Shown: one piece after another, positions 1 to 8,291 of the stretch
Layout of the letters: each line of letters starts with the position of its first letter
How positions within the stretch are numbered: position 1 is the stretch's first letter
Assembly: GCA_902635685.1 (NCBI GenBank)
Contig: CACPOY010000005.1
Span: forward strand, 1 to 61,302
Source: an uncultured Pelagibacteraceae bacterium
GTDB taxonomy: Bacteria > Pseudomonadota > Alphaproteobacteria > Pelagibacterales > Pelagibacteraceae
Direction of reading: 5' to 3'
DNA length: 61,302 nucleotides
Notes under the pieces: model-generated
The model's database searches: none
What the model was told of the DNA's origin: nothing
The model's input: the letters and a program-made list of their open reading frames with translations, nothing else
Program-made: the position numbers and the translations under genes

Positions 1-1095
1 TTAGAAGCACAAGGAAAACCTATGATTCACTTAGGTTTAGGCCAACCAGACTTCAAAACACCTAAACATGTGGTCGACGCTGCTAAGAAAGCATTGGATG
101 ACGGACATCATGGTTATGTCATGTCAAATGGGATCCCAGAATGTAGACAAGCAGTGACCAGATGGATAAAAAAACGTTATAGTGTTGACATAGATTTCGA
201 GAGGATTTTAATAATGCCAGGTGGAAAACCCACCATGACTTACGCTATTCAATGTTTTGGTGAACCAGGAGCAGAAATAATTCACCCTACTCCAGCTTTT
301 CCAATCTATGAGTCAATGATTAATTATACTGGCTCTACTCCTGTGCCATACGATTTGACTGAAGACAAAGATCTTAAATTTAATCCAGAAAAAATTTTAT
401 CCCTAATCACTGATAAGACCAGACTTTTGATATTAATAAATCCAAACAATCCAACAGGGAGTTTCGTAGATAAATCTGATATTGATGTTTTAGCCGAAGG
501 TTTAAAAAAACACCCTCATGTGACAATACTAAGTGATGAAATTTATAGCAGACAAATATTTGATAACAAAGAAATGCCAAGTTTTTTCAATTATCCAGAA
601 TTACGAGAAAGATTAATTGTTTTAGAAGGATGGAGCAAAGCATATTCTATGACAGGATGGAGGCTAGGTTGGAGTTTTTGGCCTAAAAACTTGGTTGAAC
701 ATGTTAATAAACTTTTAATTAATAGTGTTTCATGTGTAAACGCAGCAGCACAGTTTGCTGGAATAGCAGCTCTAGATGGACCAGATGACTCTATTGATGA
801 GATGATGGTTAGATTTACACAAAGACGAGATTTAATTCACAAAGGTTTAAATGAACTTCCAGGCGTCGAATGCAGTTTACCAGGAGGGGCTTTTTATGCA
901 TTTCCGAAAGTAAGTGCAACTGGTATGACAGGTTCAGAGTTTTGTAAAAAAGCCATGCATGAAGCTGGTGTCGCCATTGTACCAGGCACAGCATTTGGTA
1001 AAACTTGTAATGATTATGTGAGATTTAGTTTTGCAGCTTCTAGAGATAATATTTCTCAAGCTCTAGAAAATATAAAGAAAATGCTGACTAAATAA
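1..1095 (+). CDS. PLP-dependent class I/II aminotransferase, 5' end outside window
   Basis: Fold-type I aminotransferase of the aspartate/aromatic family, transferring an amino group between an amino acid and a 2-oxo acid. The frame is open from base 1, seven codons before the first ATG at 22, so the true start lies upstream of the window. Counting from that ATG: NPNNPTG at 140-146, SDEIY at 171-175 (Asp for the PLP pyridine nitrogen), the PLP-binding lysine Lys206 in GWSKAYSMTG, and the substrate-carboxylate arginine near 334 in YVRFSFA. It is followed 39 bases later by a hydroxyacid dehydrogenase, suggesting interconversion of amino, oxo and hydroxy acids. Substrate cannot be read from sequence. 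Confidence 0.86.
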   Translation, partial: LEAQGKPMIHLGLGQPDFKTPKHVVDAAKKALDDGHHGYVMSNGIPECRQAVTRWIKKRYSVDIDFERILIMPGGKPTMTYAIQCFGEPGAEIIHPTPAFPIYESMINYTGSTPVPYDLTEDKDLKFNPEKILSLITDKTRLLILINPNNPTGSFVDKSDIDVLAEGLKKHPHVTILSDEIYSRQIFDNKEMPSFFNYPELRERLIVLEGWSKAYSMTGWRLGWSFWPKNLVEHVNKLLINSVSCVNAAAQFAGIAALDGPDDSIDEMMVRFTQRRDLIHKGLNELPGVECSLPGGAFYAFPKVSATGMTGSEFCKKAMHEAGVAIVPGTAFGKTCNDYVRFSFAASRDNISQALENIKKMLTK

Positions 1096-1134
1096 GCTGT
1101 ATTTTTTGTTTAATTACTAATAATATTCTATTCA

Positions 1135-2508
1135 ATGAATGATCTTGTTCAGTCAGAGTTAAAAAAGATTTTTAATGGAAGATTTTCCACTTCAGTATCT
1201 ACAAGAACTAATTATGCAAGAGGCGAGGATACTTATGATCCAGTTCTTTCAAAAGCTGTAGTTTTTCCAGAAACAAATGAAGAAGTTTCAAAAGTATTAA
1301 GCCTGTGTAATAAGCATAAAGTTCCAGTTGTTCCATTTGGTACAGGAACCTCTTTAGAGGGTAATGTTGTTGGCAATGAGAAAGGCATTACTATTTCTTT
1401 AGAAAGAATGAATAAGATTTTAACAGTTAATGCAGAAGATTTTGATTGTAGAGTGCAAGCTTGTGTAACTAAAGAACAATTAAACGATTATTTAAGAGAA
1501 GATGGAGTTTTTTTTCCAATTGATCCTGGAGCTAATGCTGCGATAGGTGGAATGGCATCAACTTCTGCCTCAGGGACGATGGCAGTAAAGTATGGTACCA
1601 TGAAAACCGTAATTACTGGCCTCACAGTTGTTTTGCCAAATGGAGACATCATAAAAACTGGAAGCAGAACTAAAAAAACTTCTGCTGGATATAATTTAAC
1701 AAACCTTTTTATTGGTTCAGAAGGTACTTTAGGTATTATTACAGAAATTCAATTAAGATTATCGCCAATACCTGAAAGCATTATGAGTGCCGTGTGTCAT
1801 TTTCCATCTCTAGAAAAAGCAGTTCAAACAGCTCAACAAGTTATTCAATACGGGGTACCTATTGCTAGAATAGAAATGCTTAACAAAGAACAGATGGAAA
1901 TTAGTATAAATTACTCGAAATTAAAAGATATCGAGGCTGTACCAACATTATTTTTTGAATTTCATGGTTCAGAAGTATCAAATCAAGAAAATATAAAAAT
2001 TGTTGAGGAAATTTCCAAAGACAATAGTGGAAGTTCATTTAAATGGGCTAAAGATTTAGAGGAGAGAAATAAACTCTGGAAAGCAAGATGGGATGTCTAT
2101 TATTCAGTTAAAGCTTTAATAAATAATGGTCGTGTTTACTCTACAGATGTATGTTTACCAATTTCAAACATAACTGAGTGTGTAAACTTTGCTGAAGAAC
2201 AGACTAAAAAACTTGGTTTGAGAGCCCCTATGGTTGGTCATTTAGGAGATGGTAACTTTCATGTGATTTTACCTTATGATCCTAAAGAAGAGGGAACATA
2301 TAATAAAATAAGAGATTTTAGTGATTTATTAATTAAGAAAACTTTAGATTTAAATGGAACAATAACAGGCGAACATGGAGTAGGTTTACATAAAAAATCA
2401 TATCTTTTACAAGAACATGGTGATTGTATTCCATTAATGAAATCTATTAAAAGAAGTATAGATCAAAACAATATAATGAATCCTGGTAAAATATTTGATC
2501 TAAATTAA
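1135..2508 (+). CDS. FAD-linked D-2-hydroxyacid dehydrogenase (GlcD / D-lactate dehydrogenase type)
   Basis: 457-residue flavoprotein of the GlcD / cytochrome-linked D-lactate dehydrogenase family, oxidising a D-2-hydroxyacid to the 2-oxo acid. The FAD-binding segment PFGTGTSLEG is at 67-76, followed by DPGANAAIGGMAS and SEGTLGIITE. The C-terminal cap carries GHLGDGNFH and GEHGVG, the usual metal/flavin-site motifs. Length matches single-subunit D-LDHs; no GlcE/GlcF partners are present, so I favour a D-lactate-like enzyme over glycolate oxidase. It ends 3 bases before the NAD-dependent 2-hydroxyacid dehydrogenase, so the two are probably co-transcribed. The exact substrate (D-lactate, D-2-hydroxyglutarate or other) is open. 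Confidence 0.85.
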   Translation: MNDLVQSELKKIFNGRFSTSVSTRTNYARGEDTYDPVLSKAVVFPETNEEVSKVLSLCNKHKVPVVPFGTGTSLEGNVVGNEKGITISLERMNKILTVNAEDFDCRVQACVTKEQLNDYLREDGVFFPIDPGANAAIGGMASTSASGTMAVKYGTMKTVITGLTVVLPNGDIIKTGSRTKKTSAGYNLTNLFIGSEGTLGIITEIQLRLSPIPESIMSAVCHFPSLEKAVQTAQQVIQYGVPIARIEMLNKEQMEISINYSKLKDIEAVPTLFFEFHGSEVSNQENIKIVEEISKDNSGSSFKWAKDLEERNKLWKARWDVYYSVKALINNGRVYSTDVCLPISNITECVNFAEEQTKKLGLRAPMVGHLGDGNFHVILPYDPKEEGTYNKIRDFSDLLIKKTLDLNGTITGEHGVGLHKKSYLLQEHGDCIPLMKSIKRSIDQNNIMNPGKIFDLN

Positions 2509-2511
2509 TTA

Positions 2512-3471
2512 ATGAAGATGAAAAAAATTCTAGTAACAAGAAAATTAATTAAAGATAGCGAGGACAAAGCTCTAAAAATTTTTGATGCAAAACTTAATCC
2601 AAATGATGAATTATATTCCCAATCAAGAGTGATAGAAATGTGCCAAGGTTGTGATGGAGTTTTAACATCACTAACAGATAAAATGGATAAAGAGACAATA
2701 GATAAGTTACCAGATTCAATTAAGATTATTTCTAATTTTGCTGTTGGTTTTGGAAATATTGATTTAGAGGCAGCAAAAAAAAGGGGCATCGCTGTAACAA
2801 ACACTCCTGAAGTATTATCAGACGCTACAGCAGAGATAGGTGTCCTATTAATTTTAGGTGCATGCAGAAGAGCCGCTGAGGGAATAGAATCAGCAAGAGA
2901 AGGTGGATGGAAATGGTCTGCAGATTACTTGATCGGAAAACAATTAACAGGTTCAAGGTTAGGCATTTTAGGCATGGGAAGGATTGGTCAAAAAATTGCA
3001 AAAATAGCAAAGTCTTTAGGCATGATAATCCATTATCATAACCGATCAAAATTAAGCCCTGATAAAGAAGATGGTGCTATTTATCATGATAATTTAAAAA
3101 GCCTTTTTTCTGTTTCTGATGTTTTATCTATTTGTTGTCCTGCAACTAAAGAAACTGAAAATATGATCAATAAAGAAACGGTTGAGTATTTTCCAAAAGG
3201 AGCAGTCATAACTAATGTAGCAAGAGGTGATATAGTGGATGATGATGCCCTTATTGATGCTTTAAATCGCAGAAAAATTTATGCTGTTGGTTTGGATGTT
3301 TATAAAAATGAGCCAAATTTAAATCCTGGTTATTTAAAAATAAAATCGGCATTTATTTTACCCCACCTTGGTAGTGCAACCAAAGACACCAGGATAGCAA
3401 TGGCAAATTTAGCGATAGATAATATTGACGAATTTTTTAAAACGGGAAATTGTAAAAACAAAGTCAATTAA
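2512..3471 (+). CDS. D-isomer-specific 2-hydroxyacid dehydrogenase (glyoxylate/hydroxypyruvate reductase-like)
   Basis: 319-residue NAD(P)-dependent dehydrogenase. The Rossmann motif GMGRIG is at 154-159. NVARGDIVDDDAL carries the substrate-binding Arg, the conserved Glu follows in the YKNEP segment, and PHLGSAT holds the catalytic His. Full family length. It starts 3 bases after the FAD-linked enzyme; ATG at 2518 is an alternative start. Paired with a flavin-linked hydroxyacid oxidase and an aminotransferase it could interconvert hydroxy- and oxo-acids or reduce glyoxylate/hydroxypyruvate. The specific substrate is inference. Confidence 0.87.
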   Translation: MKMKKILVTRKLIKDSEDKALKIFDAKLNPNDELYSQSRVIEMCQGCDGVLTSLTDKMDKETIDKLPDSIKIISNFAVGFGNIDLEAAKKRGIAVTNTPEVLSDATAEIGVLLILGACRRAAEGIESAREGGWKWSADYLIGKQLTGSRLGILGMGRIGQKIAKIAKSLGMIIHYHNRSKLSPDKEDGAIYHDNLKSLFSVSDVLSICCPATKETENMINKETVEYFPKGAVITNVARGDIVDDDALIDALNRRKIYAVGLDVYKNEPNLNPGYLKIKSAFILPHLGSATKDTRIAMANLAIDNIDEFFKTGNCKNKVN

Positions 3472-3560
3472 TTCTACTCAGGATTGTATAAAATTCAACT
3501 TATGCGACATCTACGCCCTTTTTTAGAAAGACTCCCATCTAATTCTGTGTTTTAATTATT

Positions 3561-3574
3561 TAGTTAATTAACTA
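3561..3574. promoter_or_regulatory. Perfect 14-bp palindrome before the TRAP binding-protein gene
   Basis: TAGTTAATTAACTA reads identically on both strands and lies just before the GAGGAG ribosome binding site (3578-3583). It could be an operator for a dimeric regulator, but in such AT-rich DNA a 14-bp A/T palindrome may be chance. The rest of the 117-base gap (3472-3588) shows a TATAAAAT box near 3487 with no clear -35, and no stable hairpin. Confidence 0.25.
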
Positions 3575-3588
3575 CTAGAGGAGAAATA

Positions 3589-4746
3589 ATGACAAAAGAA
3601 AATAAATCGTTGAAGATTAAAACATCTTCAAGACGTAAGTTCTTTAAGACTGCCGCAAAAGCAGGAGCTGTTGCTGCTGCTACTGTTGCAATGCCAAACA
3701 TTGCAAGGTCGGATGGTCACGTAACTTTAAAGATGCAGGCAGCTTGGCCTTCAGGCGCAAACATCTTTTTTGAAATGGCTGGAGACTACTGCAACATGGT
3801 TAAAGAAATGTCAGGAGGTTCATTAAGAATAGACCTTCAACCAGTTGGAGCAGTTGTGAAAACTTCAGAAATTGGAGCCGCTGTTAGTGATGGTAACCTA
3901 GATATGGGTCACTGGGTAACAGCTTATTGGTATGGTAAAAACCCTGCCGCTTCTCTTTTTGGAACTGGTCCTTCGTATGGAATGTCATCTCAAGAAGTAA
4001 TGGGATGGATGGAGTACGGTGGAGGAAGAAAACTATATGATGAAACACTTGCTAAAGTGGGATTTGATTATATTGGTTTTTTCCATATGCCTATGCCAGC
4101 GCAGCCTTTTGGTTGGTTCAAAAAGAATGTAACAAAAGTATCTGATGTTAAAGGTATGAAGTATAGAACAGTTGGCCTAGCGACAAACGTTTTAACTGCT
4201 ATGGGAATGGTTGTAAGACAATTACCAGGTGGTGAAATCCAACCAGCAATGAAAACTGGATTGATTGATGCTGCTGAATTTAACAACCCAACATCAGACT
4301 CACAGTTTGGAATGCAAGATGTATCTAAACACTATCATTTAGGTAGTTTCCACCAATCTCAAGAAATGTTTGAGATACCGGTGAACAAGAAAAGATACAA
4401 CAGCCTTTCACCAGCTCATCAAGCTATATTGAAAAATGCTGCTTATGCTGCTAACTCAGATAACTACTTTAAAGCTTTAGTGAGATATTCTGCTGACTTA
4501 GCTAAGTTAATGAATGAGCATAAAGTAAATGTATACCAAACATCTGACGCTATTTTAGCTGAACAGTTAAAAGGTTGGGATAAAATAGTAGCTGAATTTT
4601 CTGGAAAAGATCCTTTCTTTAAGAAAATTATAGCATCTCAGAAAGCATACGCTAAGAGAACAATGAAGTATCTGTTGATGAATCAACCGAACTACAAATT
4701 AGCTTATGAAAATGAGTTTGGTCCAATTGCAAAAGTTAAAATTTAA
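3589..4746 (+). CDS. dctP: TRAP transporter periplasmic substrate-binding protein (DctP family)
   Basis: 385-residue binding protein delivering a carboxylate-type solute to the DctQ/DctM pair downstream. The N-terminus has a twin-arginine signal (SSRRKFFKTAA, arginines 15-16, then an Ala-rich hydrophobic stretch and a likely cut near ARS-DG), suggesting Tat export of a folded protein. The core has PGGEIQPAMKTGLIDAAEF, the segment that in TRAP proteins places the ligand-contacting residues after a G-x-ID-A motif. This resembles the TakP-like 2-oxoacid subgroup, but the ligand cannot be assigned. A strong GAGGAG Shine-Dalgarno precedes the ATG. A clear terminator follows, separating it from the permease genes. 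The symbol is family-level only. Confidence 0.88.
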   Translation: MTKENKSLKIKTSSRRKFFKTAAKAGAVAAATVAMPNIARSDGHVTLKMQAAWPSGANIFFEMAGDYCNMVKEMSGGSLRIDLQPVGAVVKTSEIGAAVSDGNLDMGHWVTAYWYGKNPAASLFGTGPSYGMSSQEVMGWMEYGGGRKLYDETLAKVGFDYIGFFHMPMPAQPFGWFKKNVTKVSDVKGMKYRTVGLATNVLTAMGMVVRQLPGGEIQPAMKTGLIDAAEFNNPTSDSQFGMQDVSKHYHLGSFHQSQEMFEIPVNKKRYNSLSPAHQAILKNAAYAANSDNYFKALVRYSADLAKLMNEHKVNVYQTSDAILAEQLKGWDKIVAEFSGKDPFFKKIIASQKAYAKRTMKYLLMNQPNYKLAYENEFGPIAKVKI

Positions 4747-4770
4747 TTAGCTTTTAAAAAAATTAAAATT

Positions 4771-4798
4771 AAGGGGGTTTAAAAACCCCCTTTTTTTT
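4771..4798 (+). terminator. Rho-independent terminator between TRAP binding protein and permeases
   Basis: Perfect inverted repeat AAGGGGGTTT / AAACCCCCTT separated by two A residues, followed directly by a run of T (4791-4798). Five consecutive G-C pairs make this the only unambiguous intrinsic terminator I see in the window. Its place between dctP and dctQ suggests partial termination, giving more binding protein than permease. Confidence 0.9.
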
Positions 4799-4821
4799 AC
4801 TTAAATTTACTATATTTTAAA

Positions 4822-5400
4822 ATGATGATGTCATCTTACATTAAATTTGCAGACACACTTAGTACATCAATGGGAAAAGCTTTTTCATGGTGTATTGTTA
4901 TTTTAATGGGAGGGACTGTTTATGAAGTGGTAATGGCATATGCTTTCAATAAGCCAACACTATGGAATTTTGATTTTAGTATGCAAATGTACGGAGCTAT
5001 ACTAATGATGTCAGGTGCATACTGCTTAGCTACAGAAGCTCATGTAAGAGGAGATGTAATTTATAGATTATTCAGCCAAAAAACTCAGGCGTGGATAGAT
5101 TTGATACTTTATTTTGTATTTTTCTTTCCAGGTGTATTGGCATTAGCGTTTTATGGTTATGAGTACGCAGCTCAAGCTTGGAAAGTAAAAGAGACAAGTT
5201 GGAGTAGTCCTGCTCAAATTCAAATTTATATGGTTAAATCAATGATTCCTGCTGCAGGAATTATGTTAATTATTCAAGGAATAGGTGAGGTGTTTAGATC
5301 AATAATTTGCATTCAAACAGGTCATTGGCCAGCAAGAATGGTTGTCGCTGAAGAGACAGAAAAAATTTTAATGAGAAGCTCTCAAGAGGAAAATAAATAA
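4822..5400 (+). CDS. dctQ: TRAP transporter small permease (DctQ family)
   Basis: 192-residue inner-membrane protein with about four hydrophobic segments, the layout of the TRAP small subunit. An internal segment SGAYCLATEAHVRGDVIY matches the conserved DctQ 'LR...HvRvDvl' region. Three consecutive ATG codons (4822, 4825, 4828) make the exact start uncertain. It sits 23 bases after the terminator and 4 bases before dctM, with which it would form the Na+-driven symporter. Symbol is family-level. Confidence 0.88.
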   Translation: MMMSSYIKFADTLSTSMGKAFSWCIVILMGGTVYEVVMAYAFNKPTLWNFDFSMQMYGAILMMSGAYCLATEAHVRGDVIYRLFSQKTQAWIDLILYFVFFFPGVLALAFYGYEYAAQAWKVKETSWSSPAQIQIYMVKSMIPAAGIMLIIQGIGEVFRSIICIQTGHWPARMVVAEETEKILMRSSQEENK

Positions 5401-5404
5401 ATTT

Positions 5405-6763
5405 ATGTTTGGCTTAACTAATCCAGAAGTTGCTATTTTGATGATGGGTGTTTTCCTTTTTTCTGTTTTGTTAGGCTTTCCGATTGCTTTTACTCTAATG
5501 GCAATGGGAATTGGTTTTGGTTATTATGCTTATTACGATCCAGTTTTGATGGATCATCTCTTCGATAATAGAATTTTTTCTTTATTTGTAAAAAACACGT
5601 ACACAGTTATGGATAATAACGTTCTTACCGCAGTGCCTCTCTTTTTATTCATGGGATATTTAGTTGAGAGAGCAGGTATTGTAGCTAAACTTTTCTTTGC
5701 AATAAGATTAGCCGCGCATAGATTACCAGCATCCATGGCTGTAGCAGCATTAATAACATGTACATTATTTTCAACCGCAACAGGTATTATTGGAGCAGTT
5801 GTAACTTTGATGGGATTATTAGCTTGGCCAGCAATGGTTAAAGCTGGATATGATAAAAAATTTGCTTCTGGAATAATTTGTAGCGGCGGATGTTTGGGTA
5901 TTTTAATACCACCAAGCATTATGCTTATTGTTTATTCTGTTATTGCCCAATTATCTCCATTAAGATTGTTTGCTGCTGCGATTTTTCCAGGATTAATGTT
6001 GGCAGGTCTTTATATCGCTTATGCAGTGATAAGAGCATGGTTGAATCCTTCACTAGCACCGAGACCTCCAAAAGAAGATATTCCTCCAAGAGCAGAGATT
6101 TTAAAAGAGGTATTGGTCTCTTTTGTTCCTTTATTTGGGTTAATAATGTTAGTGCTAGGTACGATCTTAGCAGGAATTGCAACCCCTGCCGAAGCTGCAG
6201 CTGCAGGTGCTTTTGGGGCATTAATACTTTCTTGGTTTTATAAAACACTTAAATGGCAAAATTTTAAAGAGTCAGTTTTTTTAACAGCAAAAACCACTGC
6301 TATGATAATGTGGCTTTTTATTGGATCTTGGACTTTCTCTTCAGTCTTCTCTTATCTAGGAGGTCATGAAGTATTTGAACATTTTTTCACATCTATAAAT
6401 ATAACTACTTGGCAATTTTTGATTATAACTCAAATAATAATTTTTCTATTAGGATGGCCTTTAGAGTGGACTGAGATCTTAATTATATTTGTACCGATAT
6501 TTTTACCACTTCTTGAAATATTTGACGTTAATCCATATTTCTTTGCAATGTTAATTGCTTTAAACCTACAAACATCTTTTTTGACACCACCGATGGCAAT
6601 GTCCGCATATTATCTTAAAGGTGTCCAGAAAACTAACGTTGAATTGTTGGAGATATTTAGAGGTATCATGCCATTTTTAAGTATTGTAATTTTTGGAATG
6701 TTCTTAATGTATATGTTTCCTGGAATTGCACTTTGGCTGCCAGACGTATTGTTTGCTGACTAA
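5405..6763 (+). CDS. dctM: TRAP transporter large permease (DctM family)
   Basis: 452-residue polytopic membrane protein with about 12 hydrophobic segments, the translocation subunit of a TRAP transporter. Features include TAVPLFLFMGYLVERAG near the start, the GAVVTLMGLLAWPAMVKAGYD segment, ILIPPSIMLIVYSVI and the C-terminal QTSFLTPPMAMSAYYLKG repeat, all typical of DctM. Length is normal for DctM without fusion to DctQ. It lies between dctQ (4-base gap) and the amidase (5-base gap), so all three are probably translated from one message. Confidence 0.92.
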   Translation: MFGLTNPEVAILMMGVFLFSVLLGFPIAFTLMAMGIGFGYYAYYDPVLMDHLFDNRIFSLFVKNTYTVMDNNVLTAVPLFLFMGYLVERAGIVAKLFFAIRLAAHRLPASMAVAALITCTLFSTATGIIGAVVTLMGLLAWPAMVKAGYDKKFASGIICSGGCLGILIPPSIMLIVYSVIAQLSPLRLFAAAIFPGLMLAGLYIAYAVIRAWLNPSLAPRPPKEDIPPRAEILKEVLVSFVPLFGLIMLVLGTILAGIATPAEAAAAGAFGALILSWFYKTLKWQNFKESVFLTAKTTAMIMWLFIGSWTFSSVFSYLGGHEVFEHFFTSINITTWQFLIITQIIIFLLGWPLEWTEILIIFVPIFLPLLEIFDVNPYFFAMLIALNLQTSFLTPPMAMSAYYLKGVQKTNVELLEIFRGIMPFLSIVIFGMFLMYMFPGIALWLPDVLFAD

Positions 6764-6768
6764 TAAAT

Positions 6769-8094
6769 ATGATTGATATTTTTTCGTTAAGTGTGGAAGA
6801 AATGGCTCAAAATATTAAAGAAGGTCAAATTACTTCAGTTGAAATTTGTGAAAAGTATATTGAAAGAATTAATAAGTTTGAGAAAGATGTAAAAGCTTGG
6901 GCTCATTTTGATAAAAAAATTTTGTTGGAGAAAGCTGCAGAGTCAGATGAGCATAGAAAATCAGGAAAACCTGTAGGACCATTACACGGTGTTCCTATAG
7001 CTTTAAAAGATATAATTGGGACGGTAGATATGCCAACAGAGTGTGGTACATCTATAAGAAAAGGAAAATCTTATTCTCAGAACGCTGAAATAGTTGAGCT
7101 TTTGAATTCTGCTGGTGCTGTCGTTATGGGTAAAACTGCTACGTCAGAACTAGCTTATCTAGGACCTCCAAAAACAACTAATCCTCATGATTATTCTCGA
7201 ACGCCAGGAGGTTCCTCTAGTGGATCTGCAGCAGCGGTAGCGTCACTGATGGCGCCATTATCAATAGGATCTCAAACAGGAGGATCGGTCATCAGACCTG
7301 CATCTTATTGTGGAGTAGTAGGATATAAACCTACATATGGTCTTATTTCAAGAAATGGAGTTTTAAGAACTTCATATATATTAGATCATATTGGCTTATT
7401 TGGAAGAAATGTAGAGGATGTTGCATTATTAGCTAAAGTTTTAATTAAAAAGGATCAGTATGATCCTGCAACTATTTATTATTCAGCTGAAAATATTTTA
7501 GAGGAAACAAAAAAAGGACCACTATTTGAACCAAAATTTATCTTTTATAAATCAGATTATTGGAAAATAGTGGATAAAAAATCAAGAGAGTCCTTTGAAT
7601 ATTTTATAAAGTCATTTAAAAATGTTGAGGTATTCGATACACCATCTTATTTTAAAGATATTCATAAATATCATCAAATTATTCATGAAACTGATTTAGC
7701 TAATAATTTTAGTTTATATTACAAAAAATACAAAAATAAATTATCAAAGTTTATGCAAACCGCTATAGCTAAAGGTAATAAACATTCTGCAAAAGATTAT
7801 GCTGAAGCAATTGACTTTAGAAAAAGAAGCTATGAGTCTTATCAAGAAGTTTTCGAGGATTATCATGGTGTTCTTACTCCTGCAAGTCCCGGTGTTGCTC
7901 CAAAAGGTCTAAAAAGTACAGGCACAGCAGAATTCAATAAAGTTTGGTCATACCTGGGAACGCCTTGTATATCTCTTCCGCTACTTGAAGGTGAAAATAA
8001 CCTACCTTTAGGAGTACAGCTCATAGGTGATAGATACGATGATCACAGATTTTTAGGTGTTGCTAATTGGCTAGAAAAAGAATGTAATAACTAA
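6769..8094 (+). CDS. Amidase-signature family hydrolase
   Basis: 441-residue amidase-signature enzyme hydrolysing a C-N amide bond through a Ser-cisSer-Lys triad. Lys is in GVPIALKDI, the cis-Ser region is GGSSSGSAAAVA and the nucleophile region is QTGGSVIRPASYCG, all intact. It resembles GatA, but it lies in a TRAP transporter operon with no gatB/gatC alongside, so a catabolic amidase acting on the imported compound or its product is more likely than tRNA amidotransferase. The C-terminal part is shorter than GatA. It ends directly at the start of a small membrane-protein gene (stop 8092-8094, ATG 8095). Confidence 0.85.
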   Translation: MIDIFSLSVEEMAQNIKEGQITSVEICEKYIERINKFEKDVKAWAHFDKKILLEKAAESDEHRKSGKPVGPLHGVPIALKDIIGTVDMPTECGTSIRKGKSYSQNAEIVELLNSAGAVVMGKTATSELAYLGPPKTTNPHDYSRTPGGSSSGSAAAVASLMAPLSIGSQTGGSVIRPASYCGVVGYKPTYGLISRNGVLRTSYILDHIGLFGRNVEDVALLAKVLIKKDQYDPATIYYSAENILEETKKGPLFEPKFIFYKSDYWKIVDKKSRESFEYFIKSFKNVEVFDTPSYFKDIHKYHQIIHETDLANNFSLYYKKYKNKLSKFMQTAIAKGNKHSAKDYAEAIDFRKRSYESYQEVFEDYHGVLTPASPGVAPKGLKSTGTAEFNKVWSYLGTPCISLPLLEGENNLPLGVQLIGDRYDDHRFLGVANWLEKECNN

Positions 8095-8271
8095 ATGCAA
8101 AAGTTTACAACATTTTTAGGGTCTTTGCTCGCCATAGCTTTTTTAGTGGGTCTTGCATTTACACTAACTAGATCATCAATGATAGGTTTTTTTGATGTGT
8201 TACCTGTTTACATATTAATGGGTATTGCGATTTTTATGATGGTCTATGAAGCTTTCTTTGATAAAAAATAA
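8095..8271 (+). CDS. Small two-helix membrane protein, 58 residues
   Basis: A short reading frame beginning at the base after the amidase stop codon and ending at TAA 8269-8271. The product starts MQKFTTFLGSLLAIAFLVG and has two hydrophobic segments (about 6-24 and 33-52) joined by a short polar turn with TRSS, ending in a charged FFDKK tail. I do not recognise a family. Immediate start-stop adjacency and clean hydrophobic pattern support a real gene translationally coupled to the amidase. It may be an accessory of the TRAP/amidase operon or an unrelated small membrane protein. Confidence 0.6.
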   Translation: MQKFTTFLGSLLAIAFLVGLAFTLTRSSMIGFFDVLPVYILMGIAIFMMVYEAFFDKK

Positions 8272-8291
8272 TTATTCAAAATTTTAAACGA

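Noticed and set aside
5890-6243. 117-residue frame inside dctM, same strand
   Set aside because: Overlaps a well-supported permease gene in another frame; composition Ser/Cys/Arg-rich without family features.
6769-8094. Amidase as GatA of the tRNA amidotransferase
   Set aside because: It is in a transporter operon with no gatB or gatC beside it, and the C-terminal region is shorter than GatA.
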